From the NCBI GenBank assembly GCA_035649415.1, contig DASRJP010000321.1, positions 1 to 64,000 of the forward strand: 64,000 nucleotides of DNA. The letters are read 5' to 3'. The notes beneath the pieces were generated by a model. The model was not told the origin of the DNA, searched no databases, and saw only the letters and a program-made list of their open reading frames with translations. This document shows, piece by piece, positions 41,473-50,954 of the stretch (positions are counted from its first letter, which is position 1; the number at the start of each line of letters is the position of its first letter). Source of the stretch: DATKDU01 sp035649415. GTDB lineage: Bacteria; Planctomycetota; Planctomycetia; Pirellulales; Pirellulaceae. Both the position numbers and the translations under genes were made by a program.

Positions 41473-41517
41473 CCGAAATTCAACTCGCGCGATTTCACCT
41501 CTCACCAATCAGCCACC

Positions 41518-42276
41518 ATGCGACGTCCCTTCATCGCCGGCAATTGGAAGATGAATCTCAACCGCGCGCAGGGCGCGGAGCTGGCCGCCGCGCTCGTCGC
41601 CAAAGTGGGCGGATATCCGCATGTGGATATTGCCGTCTGTCCGCCCGCTGTTTACCTGGAAGCGGTGCGGGGCGCAATCGACAAGTCGCCAATCGGCCTG
41701 GGAGCTCAGAACTGCCATCACGAGGCCAAAGGGGCCTTCACGGGCGAGGTCGCGCCGCAAATGCTCCTTGACGTCGGCTGCAAGTACGTGATTCTGGGCC
41801 ACAGCGAGCGGCGTCACATCTTCAAGGAAACCAACCAGGACGTGAATCGCAAGGTGGTGGCGGCACTGGCCGTTGGTCTGGTTCCGATCGTCTGCCTGGG
41901 GGAGCTCCTCGAGGAGCGGCAATCGGGCCGGACGAAGGCGGTTGTGAAGGAGCAACTGGAGGGCTCGCTGGCGGGGCTGTCTGCGGATCAGGCGGCCAAG
42001 ATCGTGCTGGCTTACGAGCCTGTGTGGGCGATTGGAACGGGCGTGGTAGCCACTCCCGAGCAGGCGGAGGAGGTGCATGCCGACCTTCGCAATTTGCTGC
42101 ACAGCCGATACAATTCGCAAGTTGCATCGCAAATCCGCATTCAGTACGGCGGTAGCGTGAATGCCGAAAACGCCGCCAGCCTGCTATCCCAGCCGAATAT
42201 CGACGGGGCGCTGGTGGGTGGCGCGTCGCTGAAGGCGGACAGCTTCCTGGGAATTGTGGCGGCAGCCCGCCGGTAG
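41518..42276 (+). CDS. tpiA: Triosephosphate isomerase
   Basis: Glycolytic enzyme of 252 residues interconverting dihydroxyacetone phosphate and glyceraldehyde 3-phosphate. Catalytic Lys in AGNWKMN, His in ILGHSERR and Glu in LAYEPVWAIGTG are present, as is the phosphate loop (IQYGGSVNAENA). The ATG at 41518 gives the canonical N-terminus; codons upstream belong to the dispersed repeat. It is followed by secG, as in many bacteria where tpiA and secG adjoin. Confidence 0.97.
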   Translation: MRRPFIAGNWKMNLNRAQGAELAAALVAKVGGYPHVDIAVCPPAVYLEAVRGAIDKSPIGLGAQNCHHEAKGAFTGEVAPQMLLDVGCKYVILGHSERRHIFKETNQDVNRKVVAALAVGLVPIVCLGELLEERQSGRTKAVVKEQLEGSLAGLSADQAAKIVLAYEPVWAIGTGVVATPEQAEEVHADLRNLLHSRYNSQVASQIRIQYGGSVNAENAASLLSQPNIDGALVGGASLKADSFLGIVAAARR

Positions 42277-42304
42277 GGACTATACGTTAACAAACTCACG
42301 CAAG

Positions 42305-42497
42305 ACCAAAATCCGAACCTCGAAGCCGATCACCGCCGACCATGCTGGGCATGGTGCCCGGGCGGTGCCCGATCCGAAACAAATTCCAAATCTCAAGAGC
42401 CAATGCTCGAAACTTACTAAGGGGCGTCGCTTGGCGTTTTTCGCCCTCGGTCATTCGTGCTGTTTCGGATTTCGAGCTTCGTATTTTGGATTTTAGA
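42305..42497. repeat. Dispersed repeat family D between tpiA and secG
   Basis: A run of AAATCCGAA/CAAATTCCAAATC units on the left and TTTCGGATTTCGAGCTTC plus GTATTTTGGATTT on the right face each other over a GC-rich centre. The centre contains the small palindrome ATGCTGGGCAT. The gap between tpiA and secG is almost entirely this element. Confidence 0.75.
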
Positions 42498-42507
42498 GAC
42501 TGACCAC

Positions 42508-42987
42508 ATGGAACCGCTGTTCGCATTCAGCTCCTGGCACTACGTGTACAGTATTCCGCTGTCCATCGTGTCTATCTTTTTGATTCTCGTCATCCTGGTG
42601 CAGCGCGGCCGCGGCGGAGGCTTGACCGGGGCCCTTGGCGGCATGGGAGGCCAAAGCGCCTTCGGCACCAAGGCGGGCGACCTGTTCACGAAGATTACGA
42701 TCGTCGTCGCGGCGATCTGGATCCTGCTGGCGATGCTGACGATTCAGCGACTCGCGCGTCCCGCGCGTGCCAGGCCCCCACGAGGGACGCCGCCTGGCCA
42801 GGTGGAGAAGGACAGCAGTCAGAAGGATGCTGGCAAAGGCGCCGCTACCGACGACAAGAAGAAAACCGACAGCGGCAAAGGCGCTGGCGAAGACTCCGGC
42901 ACGGAAGGATCGAAAAAGTCCGATTCGACAGAAAAGAAGTCGGCCGCTGGCGATGCCGGCAGTCCGGACAAAACTACGAACGACTGA
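42508..42987 (+). CDS. secG: Preprotein translocase subunit SecG with long charged tail
   Basis: Inner-membrane subunit of the SecYEG channel, 159 residues. Two membrane segments are visible (about 12-33 and 60-80) with the conserved QRGRGGGLTGALGG loop and FGTKAGDLFTK between them. The C-terminal 75 residues are a Lys/Asp/Ser/Gly-rich tail absent from short SecG proteins; similar tails occur in other Planctomycetota. The ATG at 42508 is preferred; upstream codons are repeat DNA. It follows tpiA. Confidence 0.93.
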   Translation: MEPLFAFSSWHYVYSIPLSIVSIFLILVILVQRGRGGGLTGALGGMGGQSAFGTKAGDLFTKITIVVAAIWILLAMLTIQRLARPARARPPRGTPPGQVEKDSSQKDAGKGAATDDKKKTDSGKGAGEDSGTEGSKKSDSTEKKSAAGDAGSPDKTTND

Positions 42988-43012
42988 GGCCGCCTGGCGC
43001 GGAGAGCTGACA

Positions 43013-43900
43013 TTGCTATTAAGTATGACCGGCCACGGCGAAGCGCACCGCCACGAGCAGAAGGTGGCGGTCGCGGTCGAGGTTCGCACGGTCAATAATC
43101 GCTACTTCAAGCTCTCCTTCCGCGCTTCGGAAGGCTACGCTTCGCTCGAGCCCTTTCTCGAGCCTGTCGTTCGGGAGCAAGTCCGCCGCGGCACCGTGCA
43201 GGTCAATCTGCGCATCGACCGCGAGCCGACTGCCGACGACTACCGCTTCAACGACGCCGTGCTGATCGGCTACTGTCGGCATCTCGACCGGCTGATCGAA
43301 GAGGACAAGATCGCGCCGCATGAGGTCCGCATCGAGTCGCTGATGATGCTGCCCGGGGTGGTGACGGAAAAGACGGGGGGCTGGGACCTGGTGGAATCGC
43401 TCTGGCCGCTGGTCGAGCCGGTGCTCAAGGAAGCGCTGGCCAACCTGGCAAAAATGCGGGTTGAAGAAGGGCGAGCCATGCAGAGCGACCTGGCGGCCAA
43501 TCTTAAAGTCGTGGCGCAGGAATTGCGCCACGTGGAAGAGCGGGCGCCGCTGGTCGTCGAGTCCTACCGCCAGCGGCTGGGGGAGCGGCTGAACAAGCTG
43601 CTCTCCGAGTTCGGGGTCACCGTCAACCCGACCGATATCATCCGCGAGGTGGGACTGTTTGCCGAGCGGTGCGACATTTCCGAAGAGATCGTCCGGCTGC
43701 GGAGCCACCTGGACCAGTTCGACAGCGTGATGCGACAGGAGGAGACTCCCGGTCGCAAGCTGGAATTCATCACGCAGGAAATGGTCCGCGAGACCAACAC
43801 GATCGGCTCCAAGGCCAACGACGCCGAAATCGCCCGTCACGTTATCGAAATCAAGTCGATCATCGAGCGAATCCGCGAGATGATCCAGAATGTTGAGTAA
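43013..43900 (+). CDS. yicC: YicC-family endoribonuclease
   Basis: The protein has 295 residues. The family N-terminus SMTGHGEA, VEVRTVNNRYFKLSFR, RGTVQVNLRIDR, and the C-terminal (DUF1732) RCDISEEIVRLRSHLDQF and GRKLEFITQEMVRETNTIGSKAND are intact. YicC proteins act as endoribonucleases in RNA turnover. A TTG at 43013, six bases after GGAGAG, gives a start close to the usual M-x-x-SMTG; an ATG at 43025 is also possible. It is followed by gmk, the usual neighbour. Confidence 0.92.
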   Translation: MLLSMTGHGEAHRHEQKVAVAVEVRTVNNRYFKLSFRASEGYASLEPFLEPVVREQVRRGTVQVNLRIDREPTADDYRFNDAVLIGYCRHLDRLIEEDKIAPHEVRIESLMMLPGVVTEKTGGWDLVESLWPLVEPVLKEALANLAKMRVEEGRAMQSDLAANLKVVAQELRHVEERAPLVVESYRQRLGERLNKLLSEFGVTVNPTDIIREVGLFAERCDISEEIVRLRSHLDQFDSVMRQEETPGRKLEFITQEMVRETNTIGSKANDAEIARHVIEIKSIIERIREMIQNVE

Positions 43901-43973
43901 GTACCAGGCACACTTCGTGTGCCGTTGCTTTGACCAACGACCCAACGACGGCATACGGAGTTTGCCTGCTACC
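43901..43973. repeat. Dispersed inverted repeat family B, copy 3
   Basis: Left arm AGGCACACTTCGTGTGCC and right arm CGGCATACGGAGTTTGCC followed by TGCTACC; the right arm is diverged from 12353-12377 at a few positions. It begins immediately after the yicC stop and ends two bases before the gmk start. Confidence 0.8.
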
Positions 43974-43974
43974 A

Positions 43975-44580
43975 ATGAGTTCCGCCGGTAATCCGACGGT
44001 CCCCAATCGCCGCGGCGGCCTGGTGGTCATCTCCGGCCCATCCGGAGCCGGCAAGAGTACGGTCGTCCGCAAATTGCTGGTGAATTGTCCGCTGCCGCTG
44101 GTGCTCAGCGTGTCAGCGACGACGCGGCAACCCCGGCAAGGCGAGGTGGACGGCGTCGATTACCACTTTCTGTCGCGTGAGGAGTTCCAGCAGCGGCGGG
44201 AGGCGGGCCAGTTCCTGGAGTGCAAGGAGGTTTTCGGCGGCGGCCACTGGTACGGCACGCTGCAAAGCGAAGTGACGGCTGGACTTAATGCAAATAAGTG
44301 GTTAATCTTAGAGATTGATGTCCAGGGCGCGATGTCGGTCCTGGAAACCCACCCGAAAACGGTCACGATCTTCGTTCACAGCGGTTCCCTGGAAGAGTTG
44401 GAACGACGTCTGCGGCAGCGCGGCACCGAAAGCGAGGCCCAATTGCAGCGCCGGCTGGAAGTGGCTCGCCAGGAACTGACCTACCTTGACCGTTATCAAT
44501 ACAGCATCATCAACAACGATGTATCGCAGGCAGCGCGCGAGATTTGCGAAATTCTTGCGCGCCATGGAGCACACGCATGA
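43975..44580 (+). CDS. gmk: Guanylate kinase
   Basis: Cytoplasmic enzyme of 201 residues phosphorylating GMP to GDP. The P-loop VISGPSGAGKSTVV (about 18-31), SVSATTRQPRQGEVDGVDYHFLSREEF, a degenerate EVFGGGHWYGT segment, LEIDVQGAMSV, the RLRQRGTESEAQLQRRL region and the C-terminal YSIINNDVSQAAREI match the family. It starts at 43975, directly after the family B repeat. Its stop overlaps the rpoZ start (ATGA), so the two are coupled. Confidence 0.96.
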   Translation: MSSAGNPTVPNRRGGLVVISGPSGAGKSTVVRKLLVNCPLPLVLSVSATTRQPRQGEVDGVDYHFLSREEFQQRREAGQFLECKEVFGGGHWYGTLQSEVTAGLNANKWLILEIDVQGAMSVLETHPKTVTIFVHSGSLEELERRLRQRGTESEAQLQRRLEVARQELTYLDRYQYSIINNDVSQAAREICEILARHGAHA

Positions 44581-44837
44581 TCGATGAATTGAAGGAAGAA
44601 GGAATCGTCAACAAGGTCGGCGGCCGATTCAAGCTTTCGACGCTGATCCAGAAGCGGCTGGTGCAGCTCAAGCAAGGGAGCCGCCCGCTCGTCGATACCT
44701 CGACGCAGGACCTGATGCAGATCGCCATCCAGGAAATCCTCCAGGACAAGATCTTTCTCGATACGTCAAACCAGGTGAAATCGACTGATTTCCAGGGGAC
44801 CGGCGAGTCGATGGAACTCGACCTGGGTGACCTGTAG
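44577..44837 (+). CDS. rpoZ: DNA-directed RNA polymerase omega subunit
   Basis: The protein has 86 residues. GGRFKLSTLIQKRLVQLKQGSRPLV corresponds to the conserved omega segment (N-R-F-x-L-V-xx-A-x-x-R-A-x-QL), and IAIQEILQDKIFL follows. The position after gmk with a four-base overlap is the classic gmk-rpoZ arrangement and supports the call. Omega stabilises the beta-prime subunit of RNA polymerase. Some positions differ from proteobacterial omega, so confidence rests partly on context. Confidence 0.85.
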   Translation: MIDELKEEGIVNKVGGRFKLSTLIQKRLVQLKQGSRPLVDTSTQDLMQIAIQEILQDKIFLDTSNQVKSTDFQGTGESMELDLGDL

Positions 44838-44851
44838 GGCGTTTCACGCGT

Positions 44852-44917
44852 GTTAGCCGGAGGTCAACGACCTCCGGAATGGACAGCGTTTTCCGGAGGT
44901 CGTTGACCTCCGGCTAA
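44852..44917. repeat. Dispersed palindrome family A, copy 3 (two arms)
   Basis: GTTAGCCGGAGGTCAACGAC... (44852-44879) and its inverted partner ending ...GACCTCCGGCTAA (44891-44917) form a near-perfect 27-base-arm hairpin. It ends in the first base of the coaC start codon. It could sequester the ribosome-binding region. Confidence 0.9.
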
Positions 44918-45468
44918 TGATGAATTCCCGCGAAATCATCGTCGGCGTGACCGGCGGCATTGCGGCCTACAAGACCGCCATGCTGGTCAGCCGACTCGTG
45001 CAAAACGGCGCTGGCGTAACGGTCGTGATGACGGAAGCCGCACGGCAGTTCATCGGCGAGGCCACATTTGCCGCGCTTACCGGACGCCCCGTGGCGACGA
45101 AGATTTTTGACGAGGGACGCTACCCGCTGGGCGCCCACATCGAGCTGGCCGAAAAGAGGGACCTGCTGGTCGTCGCGCCGGCGTCGGCCGATTTTCTGGC
45201 AAAAGCAGCCGGCGGCCAGGCGGATGATCTGCTCACCACGCTGTATCTCGCGTTTTCCGCCCCGGTGCTCATGGCCCCGGCCATGAACACGGCCATGTGG
45301 GAAAAATCGGCCGTGCAGCGGAACGTCGCCCAGCTTCGGGCCGATGGCGTGCAGTTCGTCGATCCCGAGTCGGGCTGGCTCTCCTGCCGCCAGGTCGGCA
45401 GCGGGCGGATGGCCGAGCCGGAGAAGATCCTGGCGGCAATCGCAGCCCGGCTCCATCCTCAGGCGTGA
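44917..45468 (+). CDS. coaC: Phosphopantothenoylcysteine decarboxylase (stand-alone CoaC flavoprotein)
   Basis: FMN-dependent decarboxylase of 183 residues in coenzyme A synthesis. IIVGVTGGIAAYKTAML, the catalytic His in LGAHIELA, the substrate clamp PAMNTAMW and the reactive Cys in GWLSCRQVGSGRMAEP are present. Bacteria usually fuse this to CoaB; here the protein ends after the CoaC part and no coaB follows. The first ATG (44917) shares its first base with a repeat; a second ATG three bases later is equally possible. The repeat occupies the place where a ribosome-binding site should be. It converges with rsmA, overlapping by 10 bases. Confidence 0.92.
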   Translation: MMNSREIIVGVTGGIAAYKTAMLVSRLVQNGAGVTVVMTEAARQFIGEATFAALTGRPVATKIFDEGRYPLGAHIELAEKRDLLVVAPASADFLAKAAGGQADDLLTTLYLAFSAPVLMAPAMNTAMWEKSAVQRNVAQLRADGVQFVDPESGWLSCRQVGSGRMAEPEKILAAIAARLHPQA

Positions 45469-46364
45469 GCCGTTGCCGAGCGGAAGGCTTCGCTCAAGCG
45501 AATCAGCGTCTCGACGGGCAATTGCTCGGCGCGGGCGTCTTCCGGGAATTCGAATCCGGCCAGGATGGCATCGACGTCGGATTTGGCAAGCCGGTCCTTG
45601 AGCATCGACACCAGCACTCCGCGGAGGAATTTCCGCCGATGCTGGAACAGCGTGCGAATGAAGTGGTGAAAGAATTCGACGTCGGAGACTCGTGCGCGTT
45701 TGCGGGCGTTGGGGACGATGTGCACGATCGCCGAGTGCACCTTCGGCTTGGGCCAAAAGCATTGCGGCGGCAGTGTGCGAATGATGCGGCAGTAGCACAG
45801 GGCCTGCATCCAGATCGAGAGCGCCGAATAGTCCTTGATTCCCGGTTCAGCGGTCATCCGCTCCGCCAGTTCCTTCTGCACGGTGGCGGTCATCGACACC
45901 GGCACGGGATCGAACGTGAGCAGGTTGGACAGGATCGGCGTGGCGACGTTGTACGGCAGATTGGCGACCAGCTTGAGCTGTGCCCCTGGCGTCTCGCGCA
46001 GCCTCTGCTGCACGGTCTCGATCAAAGTTGGACTGAGATGGTTTTTGTTCTTCAGCGCGTCGAACCGGAGCATCGTCACGTTCGCGCAATCGACGAGTTC
46101 CTCGGACGCCAGTTGAAACAGCCGCGAGTCGATCTCGACGGTCACGACGTGCGCCGCCAGCGGGGCCATCTTCGACGTCAGTGATCCCAGGCCCGTACCG
46201 ACTTCGAGCACCACGTCCTCTCGTCCTAGATCGGCCGTTTCCAGCAGCACGTCCAGCAGGTTCAGATCGATGAGAAAATTCTGACCATGGCGAACATCGG
46301 GGTGAATGCCCGCTTCACGGAAGCGCTGGGTGAGGAAGGAGACGGTTTGGCGGGTGGTGGACAC
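45459..46364 (-). CDS. rsmA: 16S rRNA (adenine1518-N6/adenine1519-N6) dimethyltransferase
   Basis: The protein has 301 residues and dimethylates two adenines near the 16S rRNA 3' end in late 30S assembly. GQNFLIDLNLLDVLLE, SAM motif LEVGTGLGSLT, VEIDSRLF, VANLPYNVATPIL (the catalytic NLPY) and the C-terminal helical domain (RRKFLRGVLVSMLKDRL) are intact. The start is GTG at 46364. It overlaps the 3' end of coaC by 10 bases on the opposite strand. Confidence 0.95.
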   Translation of the reverse strand: MSTTRQTVSFLTQRFREAGIHPDVRHGQNFLIDLNLLDVLLETADLGREDVVLEVGTGLGSLTSKMAPLAAHVVTVEIDSRLFQLASEELVDCANVTMLRFDALKNKNHLSPTLIETVQQRLRETPGAQLKLVANLPYNVATPILSNLLTFDPVPVSMTATVQKELAERMTAEPGIKDYSALSIWMQALCYCRIIRTLPPQCFWPKPKVHSAIVHIVPNARKRARVSDVEFFHHFIRTLFQHRRKFLRGVLVSMLKDRLAKSDVDAILAGFEFPEDARAEQLPVETLIRLSEAFRSATAHA

Positions 46365-46404
46365 AGCGAGGTTTAGTTTGGGTCGGGCCGAACGGATGAG
46401 TAGA

Positions 46405-46475
46405 AAATGTTCATTGCAAATTGATCATTGCAAATTTTCAATTGCCAATTTGCAATGAAAAATCTGCAATTGTCG
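46405..46475. repeat. AT-rich repeat related to family C, upstream of rsmA
   Basis: Units TTGCAAATTGATCATTGC, AAATTTTCAATTGCCAATTT and GCAATGAAAAATCTGCAATT in a GC-rich background. It occupies the gap between ribE and rsmA and is related to 27070-27188. Confidence 0.7.
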
Positions 46476-46499
46476 GCGCCGATGCGCCGCCTTGGCGCT

Positions 46500-47093
46500 C
46501 TAGTCGCGGCACTCTAACTGCCGTTGGACGTATTTCGCCAGCACGTCGGTCTCGATGTTGACGATGCCCCCGACGGCCAGTTTCTCCAGCGTCGTCACTG
46601 CCAGCGTGTGCGGGATGAGGGCCACGCTGAACCGTTCCGCTTCGACCTCCACCAGCGTCAGGCTGACACCATCGACGGCAATCGAGCCCTTGCTGGCCAT
46701 CTGCCGCGTCAGCTCCCGCGGCACGCGAAACCAGAAGAATGACCACTCCCCTTCGTCGCGGCGGGCGTCGAGAGTTCCCAGGGCGTCGATGTGCCCCGTC
46801 ACATAATGCCCCCCCAGCCGGTCGCCGACCTTTAGCGACCGCTCGAGGTTGACGCCGCTGCCCACGCAGAGTTTGCCCAGATTCGTGCGGCTGAGCGTTT
46901 CGCTGCCCGCCTCGAAGCTCAATTCGTCGCCGCCGACTATCGTGACGGTCAGGCAGCAGCCGTTGATCGCGATGCTGTCGCCGACCTGCGTCTTGTCGGT
47001 CACCAGCGCCGAGCGCACGGTCAGCCGGACGCCTGGGCCGATGGGGTCCAGGCGGATGACGGCTCCGACATGTTCGACCAAACCAGTAAACAT
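46500..47093 (-). CDS. ribE: Riboflavin synthase alpha subunit
   Basis: Enzyme of 197 residues that dismutates two 6,7-dimethyl-8-ribityllumazine to riboflavin. The N-terminus MFTGLVEHVGAV is diagnostic. Two lumazine-binding repeats are visible (about 1-95 and 96-190), with SIAINGCCLTV and SIAVDGVSLTLVEVE at matching positions and LGGHYVTGHID between them. The start at 47093 matches the family. It is downstream of ettA on the same strand, separated by a palindromic repeat. Confidence 0.95.
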   Translation of the reverse strand: MFTGLVEHVGAVIRLDPIGPGVRLTVRSALVTDKTQVGDSIAINGCCLTVTIVGGDELSFEAGSETLSRTNLGKLCVGSGVNLERSLKVGDRLGGHYVTGHIDALGTLDARRDEGEWSFFWFRVPRELTRQMASKGSIAVDGVSLTLVEVEAERFSVALIPHTLAVTTLEKLAVGGIVNIETDVLAKYVQRQLECRD

Positions 47094-47143
47094 GCGCCAA
47101 TTGACGGCTCTTGCCGCGAAATTTAAACGACCACTCCATTCAC

Positions 47144-47178
47144 GAACCCGGCGGCAGGTTTGCCGCCGGCTAAGAACC
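47144..47178. repeat. Dispersed palindrome family A, variant copy 4
   Basis: CCGGCGGCA-GGTT-TGCCGCCGG is a perfect 9-base-arm hairpin, followed by CTAAGAACC, the same flank as copy 1 (GTTCTTAGCCGG on the other strand). It lies just after the ettA stop and could terminate transcription. Confidence 0.75.
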
Positions 47179-47179
47179 G

Positions 47180-48853
<1,674 letters not shown>

Positions 48854-49039
48854 CCGGCGTACTTTGGCTAGTGGCGCTTTAAGACAATGCAAATATATCG
48901 GCCCGCCATCAAGGCACGCAGGGGTTGCTTCACATCAGTACACATGGGAATGAAAGGTGCTGTAGCGGAGACGCAAAGGGCGCAGTCCGCCAGATCTCCG
49001 TTTGCGGTGGCCTCAAATGCCTAAATTCGCTACACTTGC

Positions 49040-49068
49040 TTGACCTGGAAGCCGAATCTTTATAATAA
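49040..49068 (+). promoter_or_regulatory. Promoter candidate for the sulfite reductase gene
   Basis: TTGACC at 49040-49045, then TATAAT at 49061-49066 (15-base spacing) or TAATAA at 49063-49068 (17-base spacing), in an AT-rich patch about 80 bases before the start codon. Confidence 0.5.
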
Positions 49069-49145
49069 TACTAAACATAATGATGATTCGCTCGACGCAC
49101 GAGGCCCTTCCCCACGCCCAGCGGCCAACTTAAGTCCTCTATTCC

Positions 49146-50888
49146 ATGTCCGAGCCCGGCAAGAAAAGTCCCGTTGAAGGGATCAAGGAGCAAAGTCAGT
49201 TCCTGCGCGGCACCATGCCCGAGGAGCTTGGCGACGGCAACGACCACTTCAGCAAGTCCAGCGAATCGCTCCTCAAATTCCACGGCACCTACCAGCAGGA
49301 TGACCGGGACGAACGCGGCAGCGGCGGCCTCGATGCCGAGGGGAAGAAGTCCAAGTCCTACATCTTCATGGTGCGGACAAAGATTCCCGGCGGAAAGCTC
49401 ACAAGCGAGCAGCTCCTGGCCCAGTTGGACCTGTGCGAGGAGGTAGGCAACACGACGCTGCGCATCACTTCGCGCCAAGGGCTTCAGCTACATGGAGTCG
49501 TCAAGCAGAACCTGAAGCGGGCCATCGCCCACATCAACGAGATCCAGCTCTCCACGCTGGGGGCCTGCGGCGACGTCAATCGCAATGTGATGTGCTGCCC
49601 GGCGCCCTATACCAGCGCGATCTACCGACAAACGCAGGCGCTGGCAGACGAGCTGGCGGCCCACTTTGCTCCGCGCACCAAGGCGTACCACGAGCTGTGG
49701 CTCACCGACACGGCGACCGGCCAGCAGACGCTCGCCAGCAATGGTGCGTCAGGCGACGGCTTCGACGTCGAGCCGATCTACGGCAAGTTCTATATGCCGC
49801 GGAAGTTCAAGATGGCCATCGGCTACACGTTCGACAACTGCGTCGATCTGTATGCCAACGACCTGGGCCTGCTCGCGATCACACAAGGGGACCAGATCGT
49901 CGGGTACAACGTGCTGGTCGGCGGAGGGATGGGTAAGACTCCCAGTGCGGCCAAGACTTTCCCCGCTGTGGCCAAAAGAATGGCCTTCGTCACGCCCCAG
50001 CAGGCGCTAGGCGTGACCGAAGCGGTGTTCAGGGTGCAGCGCGACTTCGGCAATCGCGAGGACCGCAAGCTGGCGCGGCTCAAGTACGTGATTGCGAACT
50101 GGGGGATCGAAAAGTTCAAGGCCAAGGTTGAGGAGTATTACGGCGGCAAATTGCCCGATCCGCATCCCGACGACGTCCGCGGCTTCAACGATCACATGGG
50201 CTGGGATCAACAGGGAGACGGTAACTGGTTTTACGGGCTGAACGTCGAGAACGGCCGGATCAAGGACAGCGAGTCGATGCAGCTCAAGTCGGCAATCCGC
50301 CAGATCTGCCGCACGCTCAAGCCCGGCATCCGCCTGACCAGCCACCAGAGCATCTTATTCACCGGCATTGCGCCGCAACAGCGGCAGGCGCTGGAGAGCA
50401 TTCTCAAGAATCATGGCGTTAAGTTGTCGGAGGAAATTTCCAACGTGCGCCGCTACAGCATGGCCTGCGTCGCCTGGCCGACGTGCGGCCTGTCGATCAC
50501 GGAGGCTGAGCGAGCGCTGCCGGGAATCATCGATCAGCTCGAGGCGGAGATCAACCGGCTGGGACTGGCCGGCGAGAAGTTCACGGTGCGAATGACCGGC
50601 TGCCCCAACGGCTGCGCGCGGCCGTACAACTGCGACATCGGTCTGGTGGGAAAGGCGCGCGGGAAGTACACGCTCTACTTGGGGGGCCGGCTGCTCGGGG
50701 ACCGGCTCAACTTCCTCTACAAGGATATGGTGCCGGAAGAAGACGTGGTTGCCACGCTCGCTCCGGTACTGGCATACTTCAAGTCGGCCCGTCAAAGTGG
50801 CGAAACGCTCGGAGATTTTTGCCTCCGGCAGCGGGCGGAGACGCTGGCGGCCCGCGCCGAGGAGTGCGCTGCCGCCCTCGCGCGGTAG
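49146..50888 (+). CDS. cysI: Sulfite/nitrite reductase hemoprotein (CysI-like, siroheme [4Fe-4S])
   Basis: Cytoplasmic enzyme of 580 residues for six-electron reduction of sulfite (or nitrite). GTYQQDDRDERG is the siroheme-binding region and SKSYIFMVRTKIPGGKLT a substrate-channel segment. CGDVNRNVMCCPAP and the cluster cysteines MACVAWPTCGLSITEAER and MTGCPNGCARPYNCDIGLVGKARGKYTLYLGG follow. The LPTCPL-type first motif and the GNCGRPY-like second one favour the sulfite reductase class over nitrite reductase, but the specificity is inferred. No flavoprotein partner (cysJ) is adjacent, so ferredoxin may be the donor. A promoter-like pair is upstream. Confidence 0.92.
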   Translation: MSEPGKKSPVEGIKEQSQFLRGTMPEELGDGNDHFSKSSESLLKFHGTYQQDDRDERGSGGLDAEGKKSKSYIFMVRTKIPGGKLTSEQLLAQLDLCEEVGNTTLRITSRQGLQLHGVVKQNLKRAIAHINEIQLSTLGACGDVNRNVMCCPAPYTSAIYRQTQALADELAAHFAPRTKAYHELWLTDTATGQQTLASNGASGDGFDVEPIYGKFYMPRKFKMAIGYTFDNCVDLYANDLGLLAITQGDQIVGYNVLVGGGMGKTPSAAKTFPAVAKRMAFVTPQQALGVTEAVFRVQRDFGNREDRKLARLKYVIANWGIEKFKAKVEEYYGGKLPDPHPDDVRGFNDHMGWDQQGDGNWFYGLNVENGRIKDSESMQLKSAIRQICRTLKPGIRLTSHQSILFTGIAPQQRQALESILKNHGVKLSEEISNVRRYSMACVAWPTCGLSITEAERALPGIIDQLEAEINRLGLAGEKFTVRMTGCPNGCARPYNCDIGLVGKARGKYTLYLGGRLLGDRLNFLYKDMVPEEDVVATLAPVLAYFKSARQSGETLGDFCLRQRAETLAARAEECAAALAR

Positions 50889-50954
50889 AATGGAGTGGGC
50901 CGGCCGAGTGTGGGCGCGGCCCATGCGAATCGTCCCCAGCGAAGGAATTGCAGC

